Assembly (NCBI RefSeq): GCF_036013745.1
Contig: NZ_CP107880.1
Span: 6,200,001 to 6,264,000 of the forward strand
Length of the DNA stretch: 64,000 nt
Origin: Streptomyces sp. NBC_00483
Lineage (GTDB): Bacteria > Actinomycetota > Actinomycetes > Streptomycetales > Streptomycetaceae
Reading direction: 5' to 3'
This document shows positions 8,206 through 18,100 of the stretch, piece by piece. Each line of letters starts with the position of its first letter. Positions within the stretch are counted from its first letter, which is position 1. The notes under the pieces are model-generated. The model searched no databases. It was not told where the DNA came from and saw only the letters and a list, made by a program, of their open reading frames with translations. The position numbers were made by a program, and so were the translations under genes.

Positions 8206-9828
8206 TCAGGAGCACACCTTGCCGTCGCGCGGTATTCGCCCCTCCAGGAGATACGCGTCGACCGCCGAGTCGACGCAGGCGCTGCCGGAGCCGTACGCTC
8301 CGTGCCCCTCGCCCTTCCACGTCAGCTCGATGCCGACGCCTTTGCCCAGCTCATCGGCCATGCGGCGGGCTCCTTCGTAGAGAGTCGCCGGATCGCCGGT
8401 GTTGCCCACGACAAGGACCGGCGCCGCGCCCCGCGCGCTCACGTCCGGGTCGTCCCACTGGCCCGGAACCGGCCAGTCATGGCACCAAACTCCCGTGTCC
8501 CAGCCCATGTACGGCCCGAACACGGGCGAGATCTTCCGGAACTTCGCGAGCCGCTCCTTCGTCTCCCGCACCGTGGGACGCGCCTTGTCGTCGAGGCAGG
8601 AGATCGCCCGCTGAGAGTGGCTCGTCGTGTCGTAACGCCCGCTCGCGTCACGGTTGTTGTACGAGTCGGCGAGCGCGAGCAGGGTGGTGCCTTCGCCCCG
8701 CTCCGCGTCCCGCAGGCCTCGCGTCAGGGCGGTCCAGCTGGTCTCGCTGTACAGGGTGGTCGCGATGCCGGTCGTCGCGAGCGACTCGTTCAACTCGCGG
8801 CCGCCCGGGACCGGCAGAGGTTTCGCGTCGAGCTTCTTGAGGAGCGCGGCGACCTCACGCGTACCCTCCCGGGGGTCCTTGCCGCGTGACCTGAAGTAGC
8901 TGTCGAGGGCCCGCCGGAATCCTCGGGCCTGATTCTCGGCCTGGCCGATGCGTCCAACGGTCGGGTCGACCACGGCATCCAGGGTGAGGCGACCGACCTT
9001 GTCGGGGAACAAGTGGGCGTAGATTCCGCCCAGTTCGGTGCCGTAGGAGACGCCCATGTAGTGCAGCTTCTTGTCCCCGAGGGCCTGACGCATCAGATCC
9101 ATGTCGCGCGCGGCCTCGGTGGTCGACACATGGGCGAGCAGTGCGCCGGCCTGCTCGCTGCAGCCCTTGCCGAACGCGACGGCATCCTGGAGATACGCCG
9201 TCTCCTCCGCTTTGGTGTCAGGGGTGAGGTCGAGGGACTCGGCGGCCTGCGTCTCCTTGTCGCTTCGACACCGCAGCCCGCGGCTTGCCGAGACGCCGCG
9301 CGGATCGAAGCCCACCAGGTCGTAGCGCTCGCGCAGCTTGGCGTACTGCGGGGCGAGGGCCGGCAGCAGATCCATTCCGGAGACGCCGGGGCCGCCGAAG
9401 TTGAACAGCAGGGACCCGATCCGCTCGCCCCGGTCGCCCCGAGCCTTGGTGCGGATGAGGGCGACGTCGATCGTGGGCCCGGTCGGCTCTGCATGGTCGA
9501 GTGGCGCCTTGAGCGTCGCGCACTGCCAGTCGGAGCCGGGCGCGGGCGAGCCCGCGTGCGCACGGCAACGGCCCCAGTCGAGGTGCTGGTCGGTGAGTGA
9601 CGAGGGGAGGGCGGGGGAGTCGCCGTCGCCCGGTGCCACGTCGGCGGGGTGTGAGGCGGAGGCCGACGGTGGCTTCGCCTCGCCTCCGTCGGCGCTCTCG
9701 CCCGAACCGCTGCAACCCGCGACCGGACCGGCCGTCAGTACGACGGACGCGGCCAGGGCGAGCGCGCGGACGGCCCTTCCCCAGCGTGTGCGTGCGCCCG
9801 CGGGCGCACACGAATCCTGTGCCGCCAT
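8206..9828 (-). CDS. Secreted lipoprotein alpha/beta-hydrolase peptidase (Tap/SlpD-E family)
   Basis: 540 aa from ATG 9828, chosen because GGGGGGAGG lies just upstream on the minus strand. A lipoprotein signal peptide ends at lipobox PVAGC (Cys about residue 39). The nucleophile elbow is GVSYG; the acid is likely in VVGNTGDPATLY and the histidine in GEGHGAYGSGS, the C-terminal TAP-like domain. Tap-family enzymes remove N-terminal tripeptides from exported proteins, and the Slp members are mycelium-bound lipoproteins. The next gene upstream is a paralogue with the same layout, indicating tandem duplication. Confidence 0.9.
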   Translation of the reverse strand: MAAQDSCAPAGARTRWGRAVRALALAASVVLTAGPVAGCSGSGESADGGEAKPPSASASHPADVAPGDGDSPALPSSLTDQHLDWGRCRAHAGSPAPGSDWQCATLKAPLDHAEPTGPTIDVALIRTKARGDRGERIGSLLFNFGGPGVSGMDLLPALAPQYAKLRERYDLVGFDPRGVSASRGLRCRSDKETQAAESLDLTPDTKAEETAYLQDAVAFGKGCSEQAGALLAHVSTTEAARDMDLMRQALGDKKLHYMGVSYGTELGGIYAHLFPDKVGRLTLDAVVDPTVGRIGQAENQARGFRRALDSYFRSRGKDPREGTREVAALLKKLDAKPLPVPGGRELNESLATTGIATTLYSETSWTALTRGLRDAERGEGTTLLALADSYNNRDASGRYDTTSHSQRAISCLDDKARPTVRETKERLAKFRKISPVFGPYMGWDTGVWCHDWPVPGQWDDPDVSARGAAPVLVVGNTGDPATLYEGARRMADELGKGVGIELTWKGEGHGAYGSGSACVDSAVDAYLLEGRIPRDGKVCS

Positions 9829-9905
9829 GGCACCTCCCCCCTCAACTGCCCCCGTTCGAAAGACAGTCAAGCCATCGTAGGAGCGCCCACGGGCATCCGG
9901 CTCGG

Positions 9906-9916
9906 CCTGTGGACAA
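9906..9916 (-). promoter_or_regulatory. DnaA-box-like 11-mer TTGTCCACAGG
   Basis: On the minus strand it reads TTGTCCACAGG, containing the Streptomyces DnaA-box consensus TTGTCCACA. It lies just after the stop of the second peptidase gene, in the 96-bp gap between the paralogues. The same 11-mer occurs at 25204 and 31886. Confidence 0.45.
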
Positions 9917-9924
9917 CTCCTGGA

Positions 9925-11469
9925 TCACTTGCAGACCGTTCCCTCGTTCGGGGGCTTCCCGCTGAGGAGGTAGGTGTTCACGGCGCCGTGCACGCACTTG
10001 TTTCCGCTGTCGTAGGCCCCGTGCCCCTGGCCGTCGTACGTCAACTCGACGCCCACGTCCTTGCCGAGCGCGTCGACCATCTTCCGCGCCCCCTCGTACG
10101 GGGTGGCCGGGTCGCCGGTGTTGCCGACGACGAGGATCGGGGCGGAACCGGTCGCGCTGACGTCCGGGTGCTCGGCGGCCCCGTCGACGGCCCAGCCGGA
10201 GCAGTTGAGCATGCCCCAGGCCAGGTAGTCGCCGAACATCGAGGACGCCTCGCGGAACTCCGGCAGCTTCGCCTCGACGTCCTTCGCCGTGTAGCGGGGC
10301 TTGTCGTCGGCGCAGTTGATGGCGATGTTGGCGGCCTGCATATTGCTGTACCTGCCGTCCTCGTTGCGCCCGTTCATCGAGTCGGACAATGCCATGAGGA
10401 TCTTGCCGTCACCGTTGTAGGCCTGCTGGAGGCCCTCGGTCAGGTACTCCCAGAAGTCCTGCGAGTACAGGGCCTGCGCGACCCCGTTGGTCGCCGCGGT
10501 CTGCGTGAGGTCGCGCGGGAAGATGCCCGGGATCGGCTTCTCCTCGAGCTCGTCGAACAGCTTGGCGATCTTGGTCTTGACGTCCTGCGGAGTGTCCCCG
10601 ACGGGGCAGTCCTCGGCCTGGGAGGTGCAGTGCTTCGCGTAGTTGTCGAGGGCGAGCTGGAACCCCTTCGCCTGGCCGAGCGCCCCTTCCTCCGGGTCCT
10701 GGGTGGGGTCGACGACGCCGTCGAACACGGCGCGGCCCATCTTCTTGGGGAACAAGTGGGCATAGACGCCGCCCAGTTCGGTGCCGTAGGAGATGCCGAA
10801 GTAGTGCAGCTTCTTGTCGCCGAGGACCTGGCGCATGAGATCCATGTCGCGGGCCGCGTCCGTGGTGCGTACGTGGGGGAGGACCTTGTCGGAGTTCTTC
10901 TCGCACGTGCCGTTGAACGTCTTGATGTTGTCGACGAGCTTCTTCTGCTCCGCGGTGTCGTCCGGCGTCGAGTCCTGTTGGAAGTACTCGTCGAGCTGTT
11001 TGTCGTCCTCGCATGTGACGCCCGCGCTGCCGCCCACCCCGCGCGGGTCGAAGCTGACGAGGTCGTAGCGGGTGCGCAGCTTCGCGTACTCGGAGCCGAA
11101 GGCCGGGAGGGTGGTGACCCCGGAGCCGCCGGGACCGCCGAAGTTGAAGATCAGCGAGCCGATCCGCTTGTCCTTGTCTCCGCTCGCCTTGGCACGGATC
11201 AACGCCAGGTCGATCGTGTCGCCCTTTGGTTCGTCCCAGTCGAGTGGCGCCTTCATGGTGGAGCACTGCCACTCGGCGCCGCCGGGAAGCGGGGAAGGCG
11301 CGTCTCCGCCGCCCTGGGACTCCGCGGGCGCGGGGCAGTCCTTCCAGCTCAGCTCCTGGGACGGAAGATCCACGTCGTCCTCCGTGTCGCTGCTGCACGC
11401 CGCGAGCGAGACGGACAGCAGGGTGGCGGCGGTCAGGGCAGCGGTACGGGACCAGGACGGATTGGGCAT
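9925..11469 (-). CDS. Secreted lipoprotein alpha/beta-hydrolase peptidase, paralogue of the downstream gene
   Basis: 514 aa from ATG 11469. The lipobox is LAAC (LLSVSLAACSSD), giving a mature lipoprotein from about residue 25. The nucleophile is in GISYGTELGG, the acid in VVGNTGDPATPYEG and the histidine in GQGHGAYDSG. It aligns along its whole length with the following gene, including the hydrolase core around FNFGGPGGSG. Both probably degrade or trim exported peptides at the outer face of the membrane. The start has only AGGA 9 nt upstream, so initiation may be weaker than for its paralogue. Confidence 0.9.
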   Translation of the reverse strand: MPNPSWSRTAALTAATLLSVSLAACSSDTEDDVDLPSQELSWKDCPAPAESQGGGDAPSPLPGGAEWQCSTMKAPLDWDEPKGDTIDLALIRAKASGDKDKRIGSLIFNFGGPGGSGVTTLPAFGSEYAKLRTRYDLVSFDPRGVGGSAGVTCEDDKQLDEYFQQDSTPDDTAEQKKLVDNIKTFNGTCEKNSDKVLPHVRTTDAARDMDLMRQVLGDKKLHYFGISYGTELGGVYAHLFPKKMGRAVFDGVVDPTQDPEEGALGQAKGFQLALDNYAKHCTSQAEDCPVGDTPQDVKTKIAKLFDELEEKPIPGIFPRDLTQTAATNGVAQALYSQDFWEYLTEGLQQAYNGDGKILMALSDSMNGRNEDGRYSNMQAANIAINCADDKPRYTAKDVEAKLPEFREASSMFGDYLAWGMLNCSGWAVDGAAEHPDVSATGSAPILVVGNTGDPATPYEGARKMVDALGKDVGVELTYDGQGHGAYDSGNKCVHGAVNTYLLSGKPPNEGTVCK

Positions 11470-11559
11470 GCGTCCATCCTGCGGCGGCGGGGTGCGGGGC
11501 GCTCGGGCTGCGGGCTGTGCGAGTGAGGTTCCTCGCCGCCCGGGGGATGTCCAAGTCCC

Positions 11560-14328
11560 CTAGAGAGCGCCCTTCCTTGTCAGGTGGTTGAAGAACAGCC
11601 ATCCGGGGAGGACGGGGAGCCACAGAGTGAGTAGCCGGTACAGCAGCACCGCGGGTGCCGCCACTTCCTTGGGCAGGCCGACCGCGATCAGACCCACCGT
11701 CAGGGTCGCCTCGACGGCGCCCACGCCACCCGGTGTCGGGGCGGCCGAGCCGAGCGCGTTACCGGCGAGGAAGACCACAGCGACGCTGGCCAGGCTGATC
11801 GTGGTGGTTGTCTCGTCCCCGAAGGCGCGGATCGAGGCATCCAGGCACATCACGAAGCAGGCGGTCAGCAGCAGCATGCCGCCGATGCCGGTGAGCAGCT
11901 TCCGAGGCCGCTGCAGCACATCGAGCATGCGCGGCACGACACCGGCGAAAAGTGAGCGCACGCGCGTGACGACGAATTTCCGCAGGAACGGAATCGACGT
12001 CACTACAAGGACGAGCACAGCGACGGTCAACAGGCCCGCGATGACCGTGCGGGACGGCGACAAGGAAGGCGTCTTCTCCGTCCCTGTCAGGTAACCGAAG
12101 GTCAGCAGCAGCAGGATGTGGCTGCCCATGCCGAACAGCTGCGAGGCGCCCACACTCGCCACGGCGAGCCCCGGACGCACCCCCGCACGCTGCAGAAAAC
12201 GTGTATTGAGTGCCACTCCGCCGACAGCCGCCGGTGCCACGATCTTCACGAAGGACCCGGCGACCTGGGCCGCGACGGCTCGCATGAAGGGGACGCGTTC
12301 CGGCACGAAGCCGAGCAGGCTCATCGCGGCGGCTACGTAGCTGAGCGCGGAGAACAGCACCGCGAGGCCGACCCAGCCCCACTCGGCCTCGCCCACGATC
12401 GCCCCGAAGTCGATGTGCGTGAGCTGCGACAGCAGGAAGTACGCGCCGATCGCACCGGCGATGAAACTGATCAGCGTGCGCGGCCTGATGCGCTCCAGGC
12501 GAGCCGGTTCGACGGGCGCCTGTGGCCGGATGCGCAGCACCTGGTGGCGGATCTGGGTCAGCAGATCCTCCTCGCGGGCCTCGTCCAGAGCCTCGTCGAG
12601 GGCCCGCTTCTCGGCCTGTCGCTCCGCCTTCTCGGATTTCTTCTCGGCGCGTACGGACGCCTTGCCGGTGTCGCCGTCGGTGGTCTCCTCGATGCGCGCC
12701 TGCTTGGCCTTGCTGGATGCCTCCAGGACGGCCTCGCGCTCGCGCTGGGCACGCTCACGTCCGAGCTTGCGCAGCGTCGCCCTGGTGGTGCGAGTGAGCG
12801 CGATCGGCTGCAGCAGCGGCAGACAGTCCGCGATGGTGTCCGGGCCGAGCACTCCCACGGCGGACGCGACGGTCCGCTCGGCGCCCGCCCGAAGGCCGAG
12901 CGTCGTGAGCAGCTGGGCGATGTCCATGCGGAGCACCAGGTCGCCCGCGGCGATCTCGCCGCCGCGCAGATCCGTGAGAATCACGGTGCCGGAACGATCC
13001 ACCAGAATCGCGTCGCCGGCCAGCCTGCGATGCGCGATCCGCCGTGACTGGAGCGCCTGGACCTGGTGCCAGGTGTCGCGCATCAGCTCATCGGTGATCT
13101 CCTCGTCCGGCAGCGAGTCCAGGGACCGGCCGCCGACGTGCTCGTAGACGAGCATGACGGCATCGGGGCCGAGCTCGGACGTCGCGATCAGCTTCGGCGC
13201 GTTCGCCCCGGCGGCGATCGCCGCATAGGCGAGCAACGCTTCCTGTTCCAGGGCCTGGCGCAGCGACTGGAGGCTGCGGCGCTGCGTGATGCCGCGCAGC
13301 GTCAGGCGTCTCCACACGCGGTAGAAGAAGCCCTGCGCCTGCTGCTCCCGGTCCACCACGGTGACGTCGAGCGGTGGGCCGTCCTCCAGGGTGACGAAGT
13401 AGCGCCGCCCCCGGTCGCCGTTCTCCGTGGTGCCCTCATGGGCTTCCTCGCGGGAGGCGTTGACGGGGTGGAAGCCGACGTGGCGCAGGCCGGCGAGGAG
13501 CGTCTGCCCTGTAGGACGCACGTTCGGGGAGCCGACGGCGTACAGCGTTCCGTAGGCGACGGTCCAGCCGATGAGGACCGTCAGGATGATCGAGAACGGT
13601 GTCGTGTAGCCGGTGACGAGCATCGCGAAGGCGTCGAGCAGCAGCACCACCCACAGCACGACGCGCCACCGTGGTCGCCGGGACATGCCGACGGCCGTCA
13701 TGTAGGCGATGACGGGCGCCAAGTAGCCGTGCACCGGGTCGGTCAGCGCGTGGATGTCGCCGGGCGACACCGTGGTGAGCGCTTCCTGGATGGACTGCGG
13801 GGCGGCCTTGGCGACCCAGAGGTCCGTCGCGAGCGTCACCCCGTGCGCGAGGACCGCGGCGAGCACTCCGTCGGCGATCCGTAGGCCGTCGCGTTTGATG
13901 AGCCGCTCGATGGCGAACGCGACCGGCACCAACAGGATGGCGATGCTCGACGCGAGACCCGCGAACTTGGTCAGCAGGTCGGGCGCCTGGCCGGTGCCCT
14001 TGTCGATGTCCTGGGCGAAGCCCGAGGTCGTGCCGTGCGCGAACGCCGCGATCGCCAGGATCACGACGACGGCGAGCAGGCCGACGAGGAGCCGCATGAG
14101 GTCCGAGGGGCGGTGCACGCGCGCGGGGAGCAACGGTTCGTCGCCGTCGACCTGCTCGGCGTGCGCGTCCCCCTCGGCACAGTCGGGGTCGTGCAACGGT
14201 TGCTCGTGCTTCGTTTCGGCGGCCTGATCGGCCGATTCGTCAGGGCGCGCCGGTGCCACAGAGGTGCCCTCCGCCTTGTCGGGGTGCACGCTCTGCTGCT
14301 CCGTGGTCTCTTCTTGATCTCGTATCAC
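11560..14328 (-). CDS. Flippase-like membrane protein with embedded kinase-like domain
   Basis: 922 aa, GTG start. A charged N-terminal tail is followed by about six membrane helices (residues 75-270), a cytoplasmic domain (about 290-560), a Lys/Glu-rich coiled segment (about 540-610), and a C-terminal block of about eight helices of the lysylphosphatidylglycerol synthetase TM/UPF0104 family (GGVALNTRFLQRAG, APTPGGVGAVEATL). The middle domain resembles ABC1/Rio-type kinases, with HRRLAGDAILVD in place of the catalytic HxD loop and TDLRGGE where DFG is expected, so it is likely a pseudokinase or atypical kinase. MprF-type transporters flip lipids. No aminoacyl-transferase domain is present, so lysyl-lipid synthesis is not supported. 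Confidence 0.85.
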   Translation of the reverse strand: MIRDQEETTEQQSVHPDKAEGTSVAPARPDESADQAAETKHEQPLHDPDCAEGDAHAEQVDGDEPLLPARVHRPSDLMRLLVGLLAVVVILAIAAFAHGTTSGFAQDIDKGTGQAPDLLTKFAGLASSIAILLVPVAFAIERLIKRDGLRIADGVLAAVLAHGVTLATDLWVAKAAPQSIQEALTTVSPGDIHALTDPVHGYLAPVIAYMTAVGMSRRPRWRVVLWVVLLLDAFAMLVTGYTTPFSIILTVLIGWTVAYGTLYAVGSPNVRPTGQTLLAGLRHVGFHPVNASREEAHEGTTENGDRGRRYFVTLEDGPPLDVTVVDREQQAQGFFYRVWRRLTLRGITQRRSLQSLRQALEQEALLAYAAIAAGANAPKLIATSELGPDAVMLVYEHVGGRSLDSLPDEEITDELMRDTWHQVQALQSRRIAHRRLAGDAILVDRSGTVILTDLRGGEIAAGDLVLRMDIAQLLTTLGLRAGAERTVASAVGVLGPDTIADCLPLLQPIALTRTTRATLRKLGRERAQREREAVLEASSKAKQARIEETTDGDTGKASVRAEKKSEKAERQAEKRALDEALDEAREEDLLTQIRHQVLRIRPQAPVEPARLERIRPRTLISFIAGAIGAYFLLSQLTHIDFGAIVGEAEWGWVGLAVLFSALSYVAAAMSLLGFVPERVPFMRAVAAQVAGSFVKIVAPAAVGGVALNTRFLQRAGVRPGLAVASVGASQLFGMGSHILLLLTFGYLTGTEKTPSLSPSRTVIAGLLTVAVLVLVVTSIPFLRKFVVTRVRSLFAGVVPRMLDVLQRPRKLLTGIGGMLLLTACFVMCLDASIRAFGDETTTTISLASVAVVFLAGNALGSAAPTPGGVGAVEATLTVGLIAVGLPKEVAAPAVLLYRLLTLWLPVLPGWLFFNHLTRKGAL

Positions 14329-14463
14329 CAGTCACCGCCCGCACGATGGTGGCATGCCGCACCGTCATAGGGGGGCATCAGGGTGCATTCGAGGAGGCGG
14401 GAGTCCTCGGTAGGCGTCGCCGTCCGCCTCTGCCCGGGCTGCCTCCCGCACGTCCCTCCGCAC

Positions 14464-14485
14464 TGTCGGTGCCGTGCGGCAGGAT
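14464..14485 (+). promoter_or_regulatory. RecA-NDp/PafBC-like promoter of the ATL gene
   Basis: TGTCGGTG at 14464-14471, 8 nt, then CAGGAT at 14480-14485. Family knowledge: the LexA-independent DNA-damage promoter of actinobacteria has TTGTCAGTG, 8 nt, then a -10 hexamer. The hexamer ends 8 nt before ATG 14493, so the transcript is probably leaderless. Confidence 0.55.
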
Positions 14486-14492
14486 GGGTCGG

Positions 14493-14858
14493 ATGAGCAA
14501 GGAGAGCGAACCGGCGGGAGAGCTTCCCGCGTACGCGGAGCGGGTCCTGGACGTCGCGGAACTGATTCCGCGCGGGCGGGTCATGACGTACGGGGACGTG
14601 GCCGAATGGCTCGAGGAGGGCGGGCCCCGCCAGGTGGGGAGAGTGATGGCTCTCTACGGAGGCGCGGTTCCGTGGTGGCGTGTGGTGCGCGCGGACGGGC
14701 AGCTCCTGCCGGGGCACGAGCTGCGTGCGCTCGACCACTACAGGGAGGAGGGCACGCCCTTGCGCGAGGCCTCCCGGGCCGCCGAAGGGCACGTGCCGCG
14801 CCTCGACATGAAGCGCGCGCGGTGGGACGGCCGGGCGGGTACGGAAGCTCACAATTGA
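14493..14858 (+). CDS. Alkyltransferase-like protein (MGMT family without active cysteine)
   Basis: 121 aa. The MGMT DNA-binding fold is recognisable (IPRGRVMTYGDVAEWL, then VGRVMALYGG). The active-site PCHRV of O6-alkylguanine transferases is replaced by PWWRV, so the acceptor cysteine is tryptophan, the hallmark of ATL proteins. ATLs cannot remove the alkyl group; they bind O6-alkylguanine and hand the lesion to nucleotide excision repair. ATG 14493 is preferred over ATG 14484 because it lies 8 nt from the -10-like element. The damage-type promoter fits a repair role. Confidence 0.88.
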   Translation: MSKESEPAGELPAYAERVLDVAELIPRGRVMTYGDVAEWLEEGGPRQVGRVMALYGGAVPWWRVVRADGQLLPGHELRALDHYREEGTPLREASRAAEGHVPRLDMKRARWDGRAGTEAHN

Positions 14859-15136
14859 CAGCTTCGGCCATCCCGCGCGCGGGTGGGGTGCCGGTGGCCC
14901 GTATGGGGGAAACGGGGCATGCGGGGCACTTCGGAGCCCCCGTGTCCGTTGGTGAGACCGGGCACATCTGCGCCCGGAGGAGTGCGGGAGAGGCACCGGA
15001 AGCCCGGCTTCCGCCACACTCGACGGCGTAGCGTCGACGGCACCGTCGATGGCAGACACCTCCTTCACCCCACGGCCACCGCTTCGCGCGGACGGCTCTT
15101 CGACCACCAGCAAACCCACCAGGACCAGCGATCCAC

Positions 15137-18100
15137 GTGAGCTCCTCCTCGTCCACCCGGCACCTGTCGCAGCACCAGGTTCGACAGGGGCTCCCCGGTG
15201 CGTACCGACTGGTGCGTACTCCGCCGGCTCAGGTGGACCCCCCTCGTCTGGACGCACATCAGCGTGCGGTGGTTGACCATGCCCACGGGCCGCTCCTCGT
15301 TCTGGCCGGTCCCGGAACGGGCAAGTCCACGACGCTCGTGGAGGCCGTATCGGCGCGCATCGCCAAGGGCACCGACCCCGAACGCATCCTGGTGCTCACG
15401 TTCAGCCGGAAGGCCGCGGTCGAACTGCGTGACCGCATGGCGCAGCGCATCGGCGCCGCACACGCCCCACAGGCCACGACGTTCCACTCGTTCTGTTACG
15501 CCCTGGTCCGCGCCCACCAGGACGCGGACCTCTTCGTGGAGCCCTTGCGGCTGCTGTCGGGGCCCGAGCAGGACGTCGCCGTACGGGAACTGCTCGCGGG
15601 GCAGATCGACCTGGAGCAGGCGGGGCTCGCGCATGTGCGCTGGCCCGACGAGCTGCGCGCGTGCCTCACCACGCGGGGCTTCGCCGACGAGGTGCGCGCG
15701 GTCCTCGCCCGGAGCCGGGAGCTGGGTCTGGGGCCGGCCGCCCTGGACGCCTTCGCTCGCCGCATCGGCCGCCCGGACTGGCGGGCGGCCGCCACCTTCC
15801 TTGCCGAGTACCTGGACGTCCTCGACGCACAGGGAGTGCTCGACTACGCGGAACTGGTCCATCGCGCCGTGCTCCTCGCGCGCCGCACGGAGGTCGCGGA
15901 CCGGCTCGCCACGCAGTACGACGCCGTGTTCGTCGACGAGTACCAGGACACCGACCCCGCCCAGGTGCGGCTGCTGCACGCGCTCGCGGGCGGGGGGCGC
16001 ACGCTCGTCGCCTTCGGCGACCCGGACCAGTCGATCTACGCGTTCCGGGGCGCGGACGTGAACGGCATCCTGGACTTCCGCGGGGACTTCCCGCAGGCGG
16101 ACGGCGCCCCCGCCCCGGTCGAAGTGCTCACCACATCCCGGCGTTCCGGCGCCGGTCTCCTGGAGGCGACGCGCCGCATCACCCAGCGGATGCCCCTGAC
16201 CCGGCTGCCCGCGCACAAGGTGCGTGCCCACCGTGAGCTGTCGCCCGTACGCGACGGAGGCAGGGCCGAGGTCTACACGTATCCGACGTCCGGTACGGAG
16301 CTCGACAACATCGCGGACATCCTGCGGCGTGCCCACTTGGAGGACGGCATCCCGTGGAGCGACATGGCCGTCCTGGTGCGCGCCGGCGCGCGCAGCATTC
16401 CGGGGGTGCGGCGCGCGCTCACGGCGGCTGGCGTCCCCCTCGACATCGACGGCGACGATCTGCCGCTGCGCCACGAACCGGCGGTCACGCCGCTGCTGAC
16501 GGCGCTCAAGGTAGTGGCCCGGACGGATGGCCCGGACACCGAGGCCTCCCCGGACACCGAGGACGCCTCGGACTCCCCGGACGCCCCGGAAAACGAGTAC
16601 CGGCTCGACACCGAGACGGCTCTCGAACTCCTGGCCTCGCCGCTCGCCGGGATGGACACGGCCGATCTGCGCCGCCTGGGGCGCGCGCTGCGCGAGGAGG
16701 AACGCGCGTCCGGGAACGCGCTGCCGCCGCCCTCGGACGAGCTGCTCGCGCGTGCTCTTGTCGAGCCCGAGCGGCTCGCCCTGCACGACCCGGCGTACGC
16801 CCGCGGCGCGCAGCGTCTCGGGGCGCTCCTCGCCACCGCCCGCCAGAAGCTCGCCGACGGCGGCACCGCCGAGGAAGCCCTCTGGGAGCTGTGGAACGGC
16901 ACCCCCTGGCCGAACCGGCTCGAGCGCGCCGCCCGTCGAGGCGGCGCGGCCGGGCGCAACGCGGACCGTGATCTGGACGCCGTCTGCGCCCTGTTCGCCG
17001 TCGCCTCGCGCGCGGAGGAGCGCACCGGAGGCCGTGGCGCCCGCAACTTCCTGGAGGAACTGGAGGCCCAGGACATCGCGGCCGACACCCTCGCCGGACG
17101 CGCCGTGCGCCCCGACGCCGTGCGCCTGATGACCGCGCACCGCTCCAAGGGCCTGGAGTGGCGGCTCGTCGTCGTCGCGGGCGTCCAGGAAGGGCTGTGG
17201 CCCGATCTGCGGCGCCGCGGTTCACTCCTGGAGGCCGACCGCATCGGACGCGACGGCCTCGCCGAACCCCTCACCCCCGGGGCGCTGCTCACAGAGGAAC
17301 GACGCCTGTTCTACGTCGCCGCCACGCGCGCGAGGGAGCGGCTCGTCGTCACCGCGGTGAAGGCGCCCGCGGACGACGGCGACCAGCCGTCCCGGTTCCT
17401 GACCGAGCTGGGCGTGGAACCCAAGGACGTCACCGGGCGCCCGCGCCGCCCCCTGGCGGTGGCCGCGCTCGTCGCCGAGCTGCGCGCCACGACGGTCGAC
17501 CCGCGCGTCTCCGAAGGGCTGCGCGAGGCCGCCGCGCGCCGCCTCGCCCAGCTCGCGGCGCTCAGCGACGACGACGGAAGACCGCTCGTGCCGTCCGCCC
17601 ACCCGTACCGCTGGTGGGGCATGTACGAGCCGACCGAGAGCAAGGTGCCGCTGCGCGACCGGGACAAGCCCGTCGTCCTCTCCGGAAGCGCCCTCGACCA
17701 GCTGGCCAACACCTGCGCCCTGCAGTGGTTCCTCGGCCGCGAGGTGAAGGCGGACGCCCCCGCCACAGCGGCGCAGGGCTTCGGCAACGTCGTGCACGTC
17801 CTGGCCGACGAAGTCGCCTCCGGGCGCACACCCGCCGACCTCGCCGTCCTCATGGAGCGCCTGGACTCCGTGTGGGACTCCCTCGCCTTCGACGCGCCCT
17901 GGAAGTCGGCCCAGGAGAAGGAGAACGCCCGCGCCGCGCTCGAACGGTTCCTTCAGTGGCACGTCATGGACCGCACGGGCCGCACTGCCGTCGCCAGCGA
18001 GCACGACTTCGACGTGACGCTCGAAGCAGGCTCCTACGAAGTGCGCATTCGCGGCTCCATGGACCGTGTGGAGCGGGACGCCGAGGGCCGCGCCTACGTA

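Noticed and set aside
14859..15136. Search for a gene in the 278-bp gap before adnA.
   Set aside because: Only short frames without ribosome sites or conserved-looking sequence; nothing supported there.
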